64,000 nt of DNA from CAZQYC01 sp964597495 (GCA_964597495.1 CAZQYC010000005.1:26802-90801), one strand, 5' to 3'; shown: positions 30,276 through 40,079, counted from the stretch's first letter. A program made the numbers and translations. Notes: generated by a model not told the origin, from the letters alone.

Positions 30276-32807
30276 TCACTTTCTCGGCTTGGCGCGCGCC
30301 GTTGCCTCAGCTTGTAGCGGATCGTCGGGCCAGTAGTGTTTGGGATAGCGTCCTTTCAAATCCTTTTTCACGTCGTGATAACCCCGTGCCCAGAAGCTCG
30401 CGAGGTCTTGCGTGGTTTGCACGGGTCGTCGTGCCGGCGACAGCAATTGCATCAGCACACTCACTCGTCCGCCGCCGATGCGCGGGGTTTCGGTTAAGCC
30501 GAACACTTCTTGCAAGCGCACCGACAGAGTCGGGGGATCGCCCGAGTAGTCGATGGGAATGTGCGATCCGCTTGGAACGAGCAAGTGGGTCGGTGCGAGT
30601 TCGTCGAGTCGTGTCTGTTGATTCCAATTCAAAAGTGCGAGCAGCGTTGCATGCACGTCGATGCGTGCAAGATGATCGCGGCGCGTGATGCCGTTGAGCC
30701 AAGGACCGAGCCACGCTTCCAAATTCTTCAATAAACTTTCGTTGTTTACAGCCGGCCACGGTTCTTGCGCGTTGCTATCGACTCGGCGCAGCAACTCAAT
30801 GCGCGCTTGCAGAGTGCGTGCTTCAGTCGTCCAAGGCAGCACATCGATTCCAAGCAATCGAAGGCCGGTGAGCATGGCCACAGCAAGCGCATCGGGGTCG
30901 GGCTTTTCGATGCGTCGACTGGACAGCACCAGCGCACCGAGCGTCCGCTCGGTACGAGCGATCACTGCTTGTTCACGCTCGTCCCATTCGATGCGCGATT
31001 CGTTTTTAATCGACTGTGCGAAATGAGATTCGAGTGTCTCGCGTCCGAGAGGCGCCGCTAAGCGAATGCGCGCTTCGCGGTCACTGTCGTCGAGTTCGGC
31101 GACCACGAGAAACTCGGCTTTGGCGAGATTTTGCGGATCGACCAATACGGCGCCACGTCCGCCCGACAACAGGTAGCGGCGTCCTAATTCTCGTGCTTGC
31201 GCGATTCGATCCGGAAAAGCCCACGCCAGCAGAATGCCGATGTCGTCGTCGCTTGCGACCGAACGCTCTTTCGATTCAAGCCGTTGCTCGAACAGTTCGG
31301 CACTCTTTACTATGCGTTGCTTCGCGCCGCGATCGATCTCGGCGCCGGCAACGCTTTCGCCGCGAAGTGCATCGATACGCAAGCGAATATCCACATCGCG
31401 AGGTTGACCTGGGCGATAACGAATCGGATCGCGTTCGCTTAACAGCGCAGCGAGCAATGCAGCCGAACGGGTTCGAGAAAGTGAACGAGCGCGCAACAAC
31501 ATATGCGCAAGTCGCGGATGAGCTCCCAACTCCGACATGGCGCGACCGTGTTCCGTAATCCGTCCGTTGGCATCCAGTGCTTCGAGCGAAGTCAGTAAAT
31601 CCCGTGCCTGCGCCATCGTTGCAGCAGGTGGCGCGTCGAGCCAATGCAAAGTGTCCGCATCAAGATTGCCCCACGTGGCTAATTCAAGTGCCAGCGGAGC
31701 AAGATCGGCTTCGATCATTTCCGCCGGAGTTTGTGCGGCAAGTGCTGCCTGTTCGCTTTCCGACCACAATCGATAACACACACCAGCCTCGACGCGCCCC
31801 GCGCGGCCGCGCCGTTGGTCGGCCGATGCGCGCGAAATCTTCACAGTATCGAGCCGGCTCATTCCCGTGACCGGATCGAATCGCGAGCGGCGCGCAAGTC
31901 CCGAGTCGATCACGATGCGCACGCCTTCGATCGTCAAACTCGTTTCGGCGATGTTGGTCGTGAGCACGATCTTGCGGCGACCCGCTTCGCTCGGTTTGAT
32001 GGCGGCATCTTGTTCCGCGGGCGGCAATTCGCCGTAAAGCGGTCGAACAAAAGTCGTCTTCGGAAGCTGGCCCTCCTCCAGCATGCGCTGCACGCGATGA
32101 ATCTCGCCTTGTCCCGGTAGAAACACCAACATGTCGCCGGTTTGCTCGGCGTGCGCACGAAGAACCGCGGCAACAACGTTTCTAACAACGTCGTCTTGCC
32201 CAGGCCCCGCGCCTCGGGCCCCACGCCCTTGGTAAACCGTCTCCACCGGATACGCTCGCCCCTCCGACGTCACGATAGGCGCATTGCCTAGCAAACGCGC
32301 AATCGCTGCGCCATCGAGCGTCGCGGACATCACCAGTATTTTTAGATCGTCACGCAATTGCTGTTGAACGTCGAGACACAGCGCCAGCCCCAAATCGCCC
32401 TGCAAGTTGCGTTCGTGAAATTCGTCGAAGATCACAAGAGCGACACCTTCGAGCGCGGCATCACGCTGCAATTGCCGCGTGAGGATGCCTTCCGTCACTA
32501 CTTCGATCCGAGTTGAGCGGCTCACCTTGCTGTCGAGCCGCGTGCGATAGCCGATCGTTTGGCCGACGGGTTCGCGGAGCTGCGAGGCCATTCGCATTGC
32601 AACCGTTCGAGCGGCAAGCCGCCTCGGTTCGAGCATGACGATTCGGTTTGTCTTTAGCCAGAGCTCATCAAGCAGGGCGAGCGGAACGCCGGTGGATTTG
32701 CCCGCACCCGGCGGCGCTTGTAGCACCACGCTGCGATGACTCGCGAGCGCCGCTTTGAGTCCCGGCAGAGCCTCTACTATCGGCAACGCATTCAAGTGGA
32801 AACTCAA
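30276..32807 (-). CDS. hrpB: ATP-dependent RNA helicase HrpB
   Basis: An 843-residue DEAH-box helicase: LPIVEALPGLKAALASHRSV, Walker A QAPPGAGKST, DEFHERNLQGDL (DEFH box), SATLDG, the motif V/VI region TTNIAETSLTIEGV and QRRGRAGR, then the HrpB-specific C-terminal domain (TRIGGGR-like region near IDYSGDPPTLSVRLQEVFG). Length is normal. The start is TTG 32807, overlapping the stop of the pseudouridine synthase (TTGA), so the pair is translationally coupled. It marks the chromosomal side of the cassette array, where an integrase might have been expected. Confidence 0.93.
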   Translation of the reverse strand: MSFHLNALPIVEALPGLKAALASHRSVVLQAPPGAGKSTGVPLALLDELWLKTNRIVMLEPRRLAARTVAMRMASQLREPVGQTIGYRTRLDSKVSRSTRIEVVTEGILTRQLQRDAALEGVALVIFDEFHERNLQGDLGLALCLDVQQQLRDDLKILVMSATLDGAAIARLLGNAPIVTSEGRAYPVETVYQGRGARGAGPGQDDVVRNVVAAVLRAHAEQTGDMLVFLPGQGEIHRVQRMLEEGQLPKTTFVRPLYGELPPAEQDAAIKPSEAGRRKIVLTTNIAETSLTIEGVRIVIDSGLARRSRFDPVTGMSRLDTVKISRASADQRRGRAGRVEAGVCYRLWSESEQAALAAQTPAEMIEADLAPLALELATWGNLDADTLHWLDAPPAATMAQARDLLTSLEALDANGRITEHGRAMSELGAHPRLAHMLLRARSLSRTRSAALLAALLSERDPIRYRPGQPRDVDIRLRIDALRGESVAGAEIDRGAKQRIVKSAELFEQRLESKERSVASDDDIGILLAWAFPDRIAQARELGRRYLLSGGRGAVLVDPQNLAKAEFLVVAELDDSDREARIRLAAPLGRETLESHFAQSIKNESRIEWDEREQAVIARTERTLGALVLSSRRIEKPDPDALAVAMLTGLRLLGIDVLPWTTEARTLQARIELLRRVDSNAQEPWPAVNNESLLKNLEAWLGPWLNGITRRDHLARIDVHATLLALLNWNQQTRLDELAPTHLLVPSGSHIPIDYSGDPPTLSVRLQEVFGLTETPRIGGGRVSVLMQLLSPARRPVQTTQDLASFWARGYHDVKKDLKGRYPKHYWPDDPLQAEATARAKPRK

Positions 32808-33661
32808 GCGCGAGACGGTTCGAGCACGGCGGCTCGCAAACGATCAACGTCTTTTTTCCCTAGCAATTTGCTCTGTCCGGGCTTTAAATCGCCCACGCGC
32901 AGCGGGCCGATGGCGATACGTTCGAGTTCGCGGACTTTGAGCCCGACGCGCGCGAGCATGCGGCGAATTTCCCGGTTCTGTCCTTCGCGAAGCGTCACGC
33001 TCATCACCGTGCGGTCGCCGCGGCTGCGATCGACGAAGCGCTTGATGATCCGCACGGATTCCATCGACGCTTTCTTCGCCGCCTTGCTGCCTGTCGAGTC
33101 CGGCGTGATCAGATACATGCCGCGGCGCAGCTTCTGCAATTGTTCTTCGCTCGCAAGACCCGTAGTCGTCACTCGATATTCTTTTGCAATGCCGATCCGC
33201 GGATGCGTGAGTTGATACGCAAGGTCGCCGTCGTTCGTGATCAATAGCAATCCGGTGGAATCGCCATCGAGCCGTCCAACCGGGAACAGCCGCTCTTCAT
33301 TCTTAAGCGCGGGCGGCAAAAGCGACATAACGTTGCGACGGCCCAATTCATCGCGGGTGGTGGAAATGATTCCCTTGGGCTTATTCACCAAGACATAGAT
33401 GAGTTTCCGCGTCTCGACGGCGACGGTGGCGGGTTGGCTCGCACTGATGTCGACCGGCAAGCCATCGAAGGTCACCACGTCTTTCGACGGATCGACGAAG
33501 CAAGGCAGTGCCGTCACCTCGCGGCCATTCACGTGGATTCGGCCGTCCAGAATGAGTTGCTCGCAGTCGCGGCGCGCGGCGATGCCGGCATCGGCCAAGC
33601 ATTTTTGGAGACGAACGGTATGAACGGGACGCGTCGCGTCGCGGGATCGAGAAGGGGTCAT
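32804..33661 (-). CDS. rRNA pseudouridine synthase, RsuA/RluB family
   Basis: A 285-residue enzyme that isomerises uridine in rRNA, most likely the RluB type (23S). It has an N-terminal S4 RNA-binding domain (VRLQKCLADAGIAARRDCEQLI ... GRIHVNGREV), then VNKPKGIISTTRD and the catalytic motif GRLDGDSTGLLLITNDG with the active Asp, followed by LTHPRIGIAKEYRV and REGQNREIRRM. The exact rRNA position cannot be read from sequence. It is the first gene of a two-gene unit with hrpB. Confidence 0.9.
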   Translation of the reverse strand: MTPSRSRDATRPVHTVRLQKCLADAGIAARRDCEQLILDGRIHVNGREVTALPCFVDPSKDVVTFDGLPVDISASQPATVAVETRKLIYVLVNKPKGIISTTRDELGRRNVMSLLPPALKNEERLFPVGRLDGDSTGLLLITNDGDLAYQLTHPRIGIAKEYRVTTTGLASEEQLQKLRRGMYLITPDSTGSKAAKKASMESVRIIKRFVDRSRGDRTVMSVTLREGQNREIRRMLARVGLKVRELERIAIGPLRVGDLKPGQSKLLGKKDVDRLRAAVLEPSRA

Positions 33662-33714
33662 GCGGCTATGGTACGTGATCCGATAGCACTCTTCTCTTTC
33701 CCTTCATCCCGCCT

Positions 33715-33944
33715 GCCCTCACCCGCGCTGCGCGCGACCGTCGAAGGCGACTCCTGTCCGACCCCGGCCAATGCTGTCCCTGCATTGGCGCTCGCTCGGT
33801 CCAACGACACATTGAGTGTCGTTGGAAAGTCATCCTCGACTCGCCCCGCAACCGGGAGAGGTGTTCCTAACTGCCTTTTCTAACTAGAGGAGCGGCCCTT
33901 CGTTACTCCCTCTCCCGGTTGCGGGAGAGGGTTGGGGTGAGGGC
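33715..33944. repeat. REP-like inverted-repeat cluster
   Basis: GCCCTCACCC (33715-33724) is inverted at 33935-33944. Inside, CCGCAACCGGGAGAGG (33846-33861) is inverted exactly at 33909-33924. The palindrome CCCTCTCCCGG ... GGGAGAGGG is related to the repeats around the DUF559 gene. No gene is present. Confidence 0.75.
33801..33825. terminator. Perfect 10-bp stem-loop
   Basis: CCAACGACAC / GTGTCGTTGG with a 5-base loop, within the REP-like cluster. It could terminate transcription of either side; no T run is present. Confidence 0.4.
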
Positions 33945-33970
33945 TCTGACTCCGAGCGAATATTGACGCC

Positions 33971-35575
33971 TTATTGCGGAAACGGCGGCCAATACTTGGG
34001 ATTGCCGTTCTCGTCGACCACCAGGCTTCTCGTGCCGGGCGGCAAGATCTGCAAGGTCTTCAAGAACTCGATGATGGCGCCTTGATCGTACGAGCTCAAC
34101 AATTGAAACGCCTGTCTCGATGCCAGCGCTTCGCCCGAGTGCGCGAGAATGGCTTGACGCAGAGTCGCAAATTTTCCGTGATGGAAGAACGGCATTTCAC
34201 TGGCGTCACCCCACAACTTGCGTGTCAGGAAGCGGCTATTGCCGGCGAAAAACGCCGGCGATCCCGCCGGTTCGTTCATGTCGATCGGATCGCGATTCGG
34301 ATCGTTCGGACCGCTCGTGATGTCGTGCAACTTAAGATCGGTGAACGCCGGGACATAGACGACACCGTTGACGGGCGTTAGGCGCGGCGGCGGCAGCGTG
34401 GGATTGGTCAAATCCACGGAGACCGGCGCGGCCTCACCCACGCGCAAATTTCCAGCCGGGTTATAGGGATTCGGTTCGCTAAATACCCAGCCGTTATTGG
34501 TGAGCGGCAAGCTCGGCACGTGGCAGCCGGCGCAACGGATTGCGACGAATTTTCTTTCGCCCGTAAGTACGGCCGCTTGAACGGCGGGATCGTTGGGAAT
34601 AACGCGGCCCGGTACCGGCAACGTGGCTTGGAACAGCGACGCCGCAGTGACATCGGCGCGCGTCAATTCGTTTCTGAAGCCGTCGCCGTCGGGATCCGTA
34701 TTCACACCGAAGCGTTCCGTCGATTGAATGCCGTGGTGATGATTAAAAGCGTTATTCGTGAACTGCCGCAGCGATACGACCGTGCCCGATTGATGGAAGG
34801 GCAGCACGATCAAGCTCGGCGGCGTTGCACCGCTGGTTAAAAGACTCGGTGCAGGCAGACCTTCGACCTTCGATGTGTCCCAAGTGCCGTCCGCGCGGCG
34901 AGTGAGCCTGCCGAACGAAACGCCCTTGGTAGTCAGGATTCGGGTCGACCCGCTTGGAATGGAATTTCGAATCCATTGCAGCTCGGCGGTCATTTGCCGC
35001 GCCAGCATTTCGATGAATCCCGATCCGTTCTCGCCGACCGTGTTGCGCGAGTTGCTGATCGTGTTCAACGTGACGAATTCGCTTCTCTCATTCACCGCAC
35101 CTTTCGTCGGAATTAAATCGTTGTGATCGAAGGTGGCGAAATCGAAACGCTGCGCCGGAACGAAAGCGTTGACGGCGAAGTCGCCGCCGCCGCCCAAGAA
35201 CGGCCGGTTGTGGCAGGAGACGCAACCGTTGGCGTCCGGTGCGGAGATGCGATTGTGATTCCGTGGAAAGACGAGCGGATCGCTTGGATCCGACAGCGGC
35301 GCACCGTTGCCCTTGGTCAGCGGTCGCCCACCACCTTCCTGGGGTGTCCATAGCGCTGAGAACAAAAGTTTGCCGTGTTCGATCAATACTAGCGGCGGTC
35401 GCGCATATTCTTCGCCGTCTTGAAGATGCCGGGGAACCGACACTTCATCGCCGATCCCGGCAAACGTGATGCCGGTGACGGCAGAAGCACCGAGTAAACC
35501 GATCAGCAACTGCACTCGTCGTCTACCGCGGTGTGGATTAGCGTCCTTGGATTGATGGTCGTTGGAGGTCTGCAT
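33971..35575 (-). CDS. Exported di-heme oxidoreductase / peroxidase-like cytochrome c
   Basis: A 534-residue periplasmic protein with a signal anchor (LLIGLLGASAVTGITFAGIG) and two heme c sites, CVSCH at about residue 117 and CAGCH near the centre. The end (MPFFHHGKFATLRQAILAHSGEA) matches the C-terminal signature of di-heme peroxidase/thiol-oxidoreductase-type proteins. The substrate is unknown. It is the last gene of a minus-strand redox cluster and probably receives or delivers electrons from the multiheme cytochrome upstream, though a 344-bp gap suggests its own promoter. Confidence 0.8.
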   Translation of the reverse strand: MQTSNDHQSKDANPHRGRRRVQLLIGLLGASAVTGITFAGIGDEVSVPRHLQDGEEYARPPLVLIEHGKLLFSALWTPQEGGGRPLTKGNGAPLSDPSDPLVFPRNHNRISAPDANGCVSCHNRPFLGGGGDFAVNAFVPAQRFDFATFDHNDLIPTKGAVNERSEFVTLNTISNSRNTVGENGSGFIEMLARQMTAELQWIRNSIPSGSTRILTTKGVSFGRLTRRADGTWDTSKVEGLPAPSLLTSGATPPSLIVLPFHQSGTVVSLRQFTNNAFNHHHGIQSTERFGVNTDPDGDGFRNELTRADVTAASLFQATLPVPGRVIPNDPAVQAAVLTGERKFVAIRCAGCHVPSLPLTNNGWVFSEPNPYNPAGNLRVGEAAPVSVDLTNPTLPPPRLTPVNGVVYVPAFTDLKLHDITSGPNDPNRDPIDMNEPAGSPAFFAGNSRFLTRKLWGDASEMPFFHHGKFATLRQAILAHSGEALASRQAFQLLSSYDQGAIIEFLKTLQILPPGTRSLVVDENGNPKYWPPFPQ

Positions 35576-35919
35576 CGTTCTGCTCCTCGTTTGAGTTAAA
35601 TAATGTCAATACTAGTTCGTCGTTTTGTCGGCGCTTCGGGGAACCGCGCGCGACGCTTGGTGTTGTCTACTCTTCAAGCGATAGAAGCGGAAACGACCAA
35701 TCATCGGCGAACGATATTTTTCGCCGTGTCGAATTGTCATGCCGTCGACATACCAGCGACACAGGTTGCAGCTAAGACAAGGTCTAAATTATTGCGTGTC
35801 GCCACTGCATTCCGTATCCAAAGAGCGACATCGATGCACGATCGATCGACCACCGTGCATCGCGTTTGGCACTTAAACCACTGCATCGCTGTGCCGCAAT
35901 GCAATCAATAATTTCTCTC

Positions 35920-36498
35920 TTACTTCTTCGGAATTCGAATGACGATGCCGCCCATGACGTCGTTAAGTTTGAAATCGGTGCGCGGACTGTCTTTATGCTC
36001 GTTATGGCATTCGATACAAGCGCGCGATATGGCGCGATCCGCGTAGACGGCGGTGAAATAAGTTTCGTTGCCGAGTTTTTCTTCCGTGTAGAACGGTTTG
36101 TCGGGCGTTTTCTCGACCGCTGCCAAGCCTTCTTTTTCGGCCGCGGTTTTCGGCGCATTTTGTTTGTTCACCGCCCACAGCGACAACAAGGCGTAACTGA
36201 ACCCCGCGTTCTTCTTAGCCACGGCTTCCGAACCGAAGCGCAGCATCTGCGCCGGCAAGAGCAGCGCTTTGTCGTCTTTCCAATGCTCGCTGGCTTCGAT
36301 CACTTTCTCTTCGTTCTGCAATCGATTCACGATCATCTTGGTATAGACGGTTCGATCCGCATCCAGCACCGCGTGCAGAGAGTCGGCCATTCGCTGATAC
36401 GACACGCCAGTGCCCTCTGCGTGGACGGTCGCTCCGAAAAACGCGAGTGCCGCTCCGCTCACACTCTTGAAAACCACAGTTCGCATGTTCATGTTCAA
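35920..36498 (-). CDS. Exported monoheme DUF3365 (Tll0287-like) protein
   Basis: A 192-residue exported protein (signal RTVVFKSVSGAALAFFGATVHA) with one heme c site, CIECH, near the end (ISRACIECHNEHKDSPRTDFKLNDVMGGIVI), as in DUF3365/Tll0287-like heme proteins. The helical middle resembles a sensor-like fold. It is 20 bp downstream of the 11-heme cytochrome gene and probably belongs to the same operon as an electron carrier or redox sensor. Confidence 0.8.
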   Translation of the reverse strand: MNMNMRTVVFKSVSGAALAFFGATVHAEGTGVSYQRMADSLHAVLDADRTVYTKMIVNRLQNEEKVIEASEHWKDDKALLLPAQMLRFGSEAVAKKNAGFSYALLSLWAVNKQNAPKTAAEKEGLAAVEKTPDKPFYTEEKLGNETYFTAVYADRAISRACIECHNEHKDSPRTDFKLNDVMGGIVIRIPKK

Positions 36499-36518
36499 TC
36501 CTCTCTGTAAATTATCTT

Positions 36519-38006
36519 CTAGTGTTGACGACTGCGTTGTCGATCGTTCGAACTCGCATTCTTCGCGGCATCGGCTTTCCGATCCAGTTTCTTGGAGACG
36601 ACGCGCGCCAAGGCCATGTCGATGCTTTTAACGTGGCGCGCCGGCTGGCCGATGAAATTTCGTTCGATGAGCGCCGCGTCGGCCAGCGAATCGATCGAGA
36701 ACGGCAGCCCGTGGCAATTCATGCACACCGGCCGAATCATTTTTTCGTTCGGCCGCAGCGTATCGTTCTGATTGTGCTGCACGTAAATTTGCCGCACATC
36801 GTATTCTTCGTAGCTATGTTCGATGCGCGGCATGTGGCAAGTGGCGCAGGTCACTCCTTTGTCGGCTTCGAGTCTTCCCAGCATCTCCAGCCGCCACAAC
36901 TCCGCGTGCTTCGATAGCTCATAGTTCAGGGAATGGTTGTCGCTGTGACAGCGCAGGCAGGCTCGCACCGATGCAACTTTCACGTTGACGCTATGCGCAG
37001 CGTGGCAAGTGGTGCACGTGAGTTCGCGATGCATGGCGGACGACTTAAACGGCAACAATCCCTTCTCCGGCCGCATAGGACTCAGATCTTCCTTGAGACG
37101 CATGCCGTGCTTGCCGGAGGTAAAACCCTCGGTCTGCAAGGCATGGCAAGTCGAGCACACTTGCTGATCGGGGTGATCGGTCCACGTCGATCCGGCGACA
37201 TCCTTAGGCTGATGGCAGCCGGAGCAATTGACGCCGTTGCGTGCGTGCGCCGAGGCAGCCCAGTCTTCGTGGATTTCGCTACGAGAGTTTTTTGAGGAAT
37301 TTTCGCTCGGCGCATCCGCCTGCTTCACCGAGAGTTGCACGAAAGGATATTGCTTGCTCGGATAAGCCGGCAGCGATTCGGCAATTTCCAGAAAATTAGT
37401 GCTGGTAACGCGCATGCGACCGCGCAATGGCTTTTCACCGGCGTGCTTCAGAAGAAAATCTTCGTAGAGCGCGCGATTGTCGTGAAATTTGTGGCATCCC
37501 GAGGAAGCGCACGTATCGAAAGCCATTCCCTGATGACTCGGCCTCTCCGTCGCGATGTCGCTATGACAATGCGAGCAAAAGTCACGCGGCTGCGTAAGAC
37601 CCATGGCAAGCGTTATCTTGGGTTGATGCTCCACGTGGCAGGTCACGCACTCGCGGGCATCGAGATGCGCCAGCAATTCGGCGTTGCGCGGATCGGTGAA
37701 TTTGCTCAAGGGATGTTTGTCGTCGGCGTCGTGCAACTCCGCGCCATGACAGCGCACGCAGGATTCCTGCAAGACGCCACGGCCGCCGAGGGGGCTCGTA
37801 TGACAGCTCTCGCAGGCGAGTTCGATCTGGTGATGGCCCGACGTCATCGGGCCCGGCACGAAGACCGAACGTACTTGGGCGAGCGCGGGATAACGTCCCG
37901 CGTGCGTCGTCAGCAAAGCGGCCGTTAACACGACGGCGGCGATTGCAGTGCTGACGCTCCAGACTATCCAGAGTTTCTTGGTCGAGGGTTTTTTATCGCT
38001 ACGCAC
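36519..38006 (-). CDS. Membrane-anchored 11-heme c-type cytochrome
   Basis: A 495-residue protein with an N-terminal anchor (LWIVWSVSTAIAAVVLTAALL) and eleven heme-binding motifs: ten CxxCH (CESCH, CVRCH, CVTCH, CSHCH, CSGCH, CSTCH, CTTCH, CLRCH, CATCH, CMNCH) and one CX4CH (CASSGCH, about residue 170). Many extra histidines are available as distal ligands. The anchor and heme count suggest a periplasmic electron conduit. It lies 12 bp downstream of the FAD/[2Fe-2S]/membrane oxidoreductase, its likely electron donor. Confidence 0.85.
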   Translation of the reverse strand: MRSDKKPSTKKLWIVWSVSTAIAAVVLTAALLTTHAGRYPALAQVRSVFVPGPMTSGHHQIELACESCHTSPLGGRGVLQESCVRCHGAELHDADDKHPLSKFTDPRNAELLAHLDARECVTCHVEHQPKITLAMGLTQPRDFCSHCHSDIATERPSHQGMAFDTCASSGCHKFHDNRALYEDFLLKHAGEKPLRGRMRVTSTNFLEIAESLPAYPSKQYPFVQLSVKQADAPSENSSKNSRSEIHEDWAASAHARNGVNCSGCHQPKDVAGSTWTDHPDQQVCSTCHALQTEGFTSGKHGMRLKEDLSPMRPEKGLLPFKSSAMHRELTCTTCHAAHSVNVKVASVRACLRCHSDNHSLNYELSKHAELWRLEMLGRLEADKGVTCATCHMPRIEHSYEEYDVRQIYVQHNQNDTLRPNEKMIRPVCMNCHGLPFSIDSLADAALIERNFIGQPARHVKSIDMALARVVSKKLDRKADAAKNASSNDRQRSRQH

Positions 38007-38018
38007 TTCTAGGCAGGC

Positions 38019-40079
38019 TTAAAAGAAGTAAGTCTTCGCCACATGAAAGGCGAGCAGCGTCGGCAACGGCCAGAATGCCATCACGTGCAGCCACACCATC
38101 TTGCGGCGTATCGCGATGCCGCTTGCGCCTAGTTTGTGTTCTTTGGCGATGACCAAGCTCGCATAGGCGCCGACGGCGGTAAGCGCAATGAACGACAAAG
38201 AGAGAACGAGATTTAAGTTGGATCCCAACCTACCGCCCGTGTGGACGAAAAATCCGACCAAAGCGCTGATGCCGAGGACGGCGTGGGCGACTCGCCACCA
38301 AGCAAACTCGCCCGTTCGAAACTGCGCGACGCGCTTCCTTAAGGACAGCACCAAGGTGAGTGCGCTCGCTCCCAACAAGGAGTAACCGCTGACTTGTTTC
38401 CAAAAAATGTCTCGCCACAGGAAATCATAGTTGGAAGCGGAAGCGGTATCGGAATAAGGAACGGACCAAGGCAATAGCCACAGCACCGACAATATGCCGG
38501 CCATGGCCGCCAACCAATTCAGCGGCTTTGACGCCGGCGCGGGAGCCATCGGCGTCGACGACGAAGCCAATTGCGCGAGAAGCGGCTTGCATGAACCGCA
38601 CACCGTCGATGCACCTGTGCGCGCGGCGAGCGCTTCGACGGTCGCACATCCGGAAGCCATCACGGCGGTCAACTGGCCGCGGCTTACTCCCATGCAATTG
38701 CAGACCGTCGTGGCCTCGGGCCACTGAGCAACCTCGGCGACTTGGGCGGTGTTCGACCATACCTTCCCGCTGCGCATGAAACTCCACAGCTGCCAGGACC
38801 ACACTAACCGCTTTTGCGTCACTGCATCCTGCAAGCGGCCGACGTCGGCAATGTCGCCCACTGCCGCCGCTCCGATCAGTCGTCCGTTGCGCGTGACTAT
38901 CCGCGCATAGGTTTTGCTGTCGGGGCTGCGATAACTCCAAGCGTGCGTACCCATGGCGAGATTCTCGTCGAGCACTTCACCGATGCTGAAGACGGGCATG
39001 CCCACCACTTTCAGGCGCGTTGCCGATATCGTGCCGTCGTACGTGGTGGTCTCGCCGGCAATGACACCGGCCGCAACGGTCGCTTGTTCGATGCCAGGTG
39101 CCGCCAATCCATACACCACGCCACGATGCTCGGCGCATTCGCCCACTGCATGAATGAAAGGATCGTCGGTGCGCGTTTCATCGTCGATGTGAATGCCGTT
39201 GCCCACCGCCAAACCAGCGCGCCGCGCAAGATCCACGTTGGGAGAAATGCCGGTAGCGACGACGATGGTGTCGCACTCGATGACTTCGTCGTTTTGCAAC
39301 TCGACGCCGGTGACGAACTCGGCGCCGACGATCCGCTTAATGCCGACCTTAAGACGAACTTCGATTCCCATCGCTTCGATATGTTGCTTAAGCACGGCGG
39401 CGCCGGCGTCGTCGAGCTGGCGCGTCATGAGCCGCGGAGCGCTTTCCAACACGACGACTTCGGTGTTGAAGCGATGCATCGCCTTGGCTGCTTCCAAGCC
39501 AAGAAGACCGCCGCCGATGACCACGGTGCGGCGACTGCGCATGAGGCGGGCGTAAAGCGCTTCGGCATCGGCGAAGTTGCGAAACGTATACACGCCTGGC
39601 AGCGAAATATTGGGAATGTTCGGAATGCGCGGATGGCTGCCGATCGCTAAAACCAGGTACGAATATCGCTGGGCATTTCCATAGGAATCGATAATTTGTT
39701 TTTTGTCTCGATCGATGGCGACGATCTCGCAGCCGAGACGGCGATCGAGCCAGGCATTCGGCGCAATCGAATAATCGCTGCCGAAACGATCAAAGCCCAG
39801 ATCGCCCGACAAAAGCGACGACAAGTGCACGCGATTATAGGGCTCGCAGCGCTCCGCTCCGCACCATACGATCGGTCGATGCGGCATGCGCCGCGTGAGC
39901 TCTTGAACAGTCCGCGCGCCGGCCGGCCCCGTGCCAACCACCACCACCGGCGCCTCTTCCAACGCAGAGTCGGCGACCGCTGCATCGTACGCAAACGGTT
40001 CTCCGCGCGACTCTTCTCGAAGAGCAGCTACCATTGGCCGTTGACTCCGCGCATCCCGAACACTGCCGTCGCGCGGCAT
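38019..40079 (-). CDS. Fused NirB-like FAD / [2Fe-2S] / membrane oxidoreductase
   Basis: A 686-residue fusion. Residues ~40-350 are a pyridine-nucleotide-disulfide-type FAD/NAD reductase like the NirB N-terminus (VVVVGTGPAG, VVIGGGLLGLEAA, ATGISPNVDLA). About 460-515 is a BFD-type [2Fe-2S] domain (CNCMGVSRGQ ... CGSCKPLL). The last ~170 residues hold about five membrane helices with paired histidines (VAHAVLGISALVGFFVH, WLHVMAFW, LAFHVAKTYFF) that could bind b-heme. The siroheme domain of NirB is absent. ATG 40034 is a possible shorter start. Probably moves electrons from NAD(P)H to the cytochrome downstream. Confidence 0.8.
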   Translation of the reverse strand: MPRDGSVRDARSQRPMVAALREESRGEPFAYDAAVADSALEEAPVVVVGTGPAGARTVQELTRRMPHRPIVWCGAERCEPYNRVHLSSLLSGDLGFDRFGSDYSIAPNAWLDRRLGCEIVAIDRDKKQIIDSYGNAQRYSYLVLAIGSHPRIPNIPNISLPGVYTFRNFADAEALYARLMRSRRTVVIGGGLLGLEAAKAMHRFNTEVVVLESAPRLMTRQLDDAGAAVLKQHIEAMGIEVRLKVGIKRIVGAEFVTGVELQNDEVIECDTIVVATGISPNVDLARRAGLAVGNGIHIDDETRTDDPFIHAVGECAEHRGVVYGLAAPGIEQATVAAGVIAGETTTYDGTISATRLKVVGMPVFSIGEVLDENLAMGTHAWSYRSPDSKTYARIVTRNGRLIGAAAVGDIADVGRLQDAVTQKRLVWSWQLWSFMRSGKVWSNTAQVAEVAQWPEATTVCNCMGVSRGQLTAVMASGCATVEALAARTGASTVCGSCKPLLAQLASSSTPMAPAPASKPLNWLAAMAGILSVLWLLPWSVPYSDTASASNYDFLWRDIFWKQVSGYSLLGASALTLVLSLRKRVAQFRTGEFAWWRVAHAVLGISALVGFFVHTGGRLGSNLNLVLSLSFIALTAVGAYASLVIAKEHKLGASGIAIRRKMVWLHVMAFWPLPTLLAFHVAKTYFF

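Noticed and set aside
30276..32807. Integrase hidden in the hrpB region
   Set aside because: The whole region is filled by one intact helicase gene; no tyrosine recombinase motifs appear in any frame.
38814..39650. A 278-residue plus-strand frame opposite the FAD oxidoreductase
   Set aside because: Antisense shadow of a well-supported flavoprotein gene.
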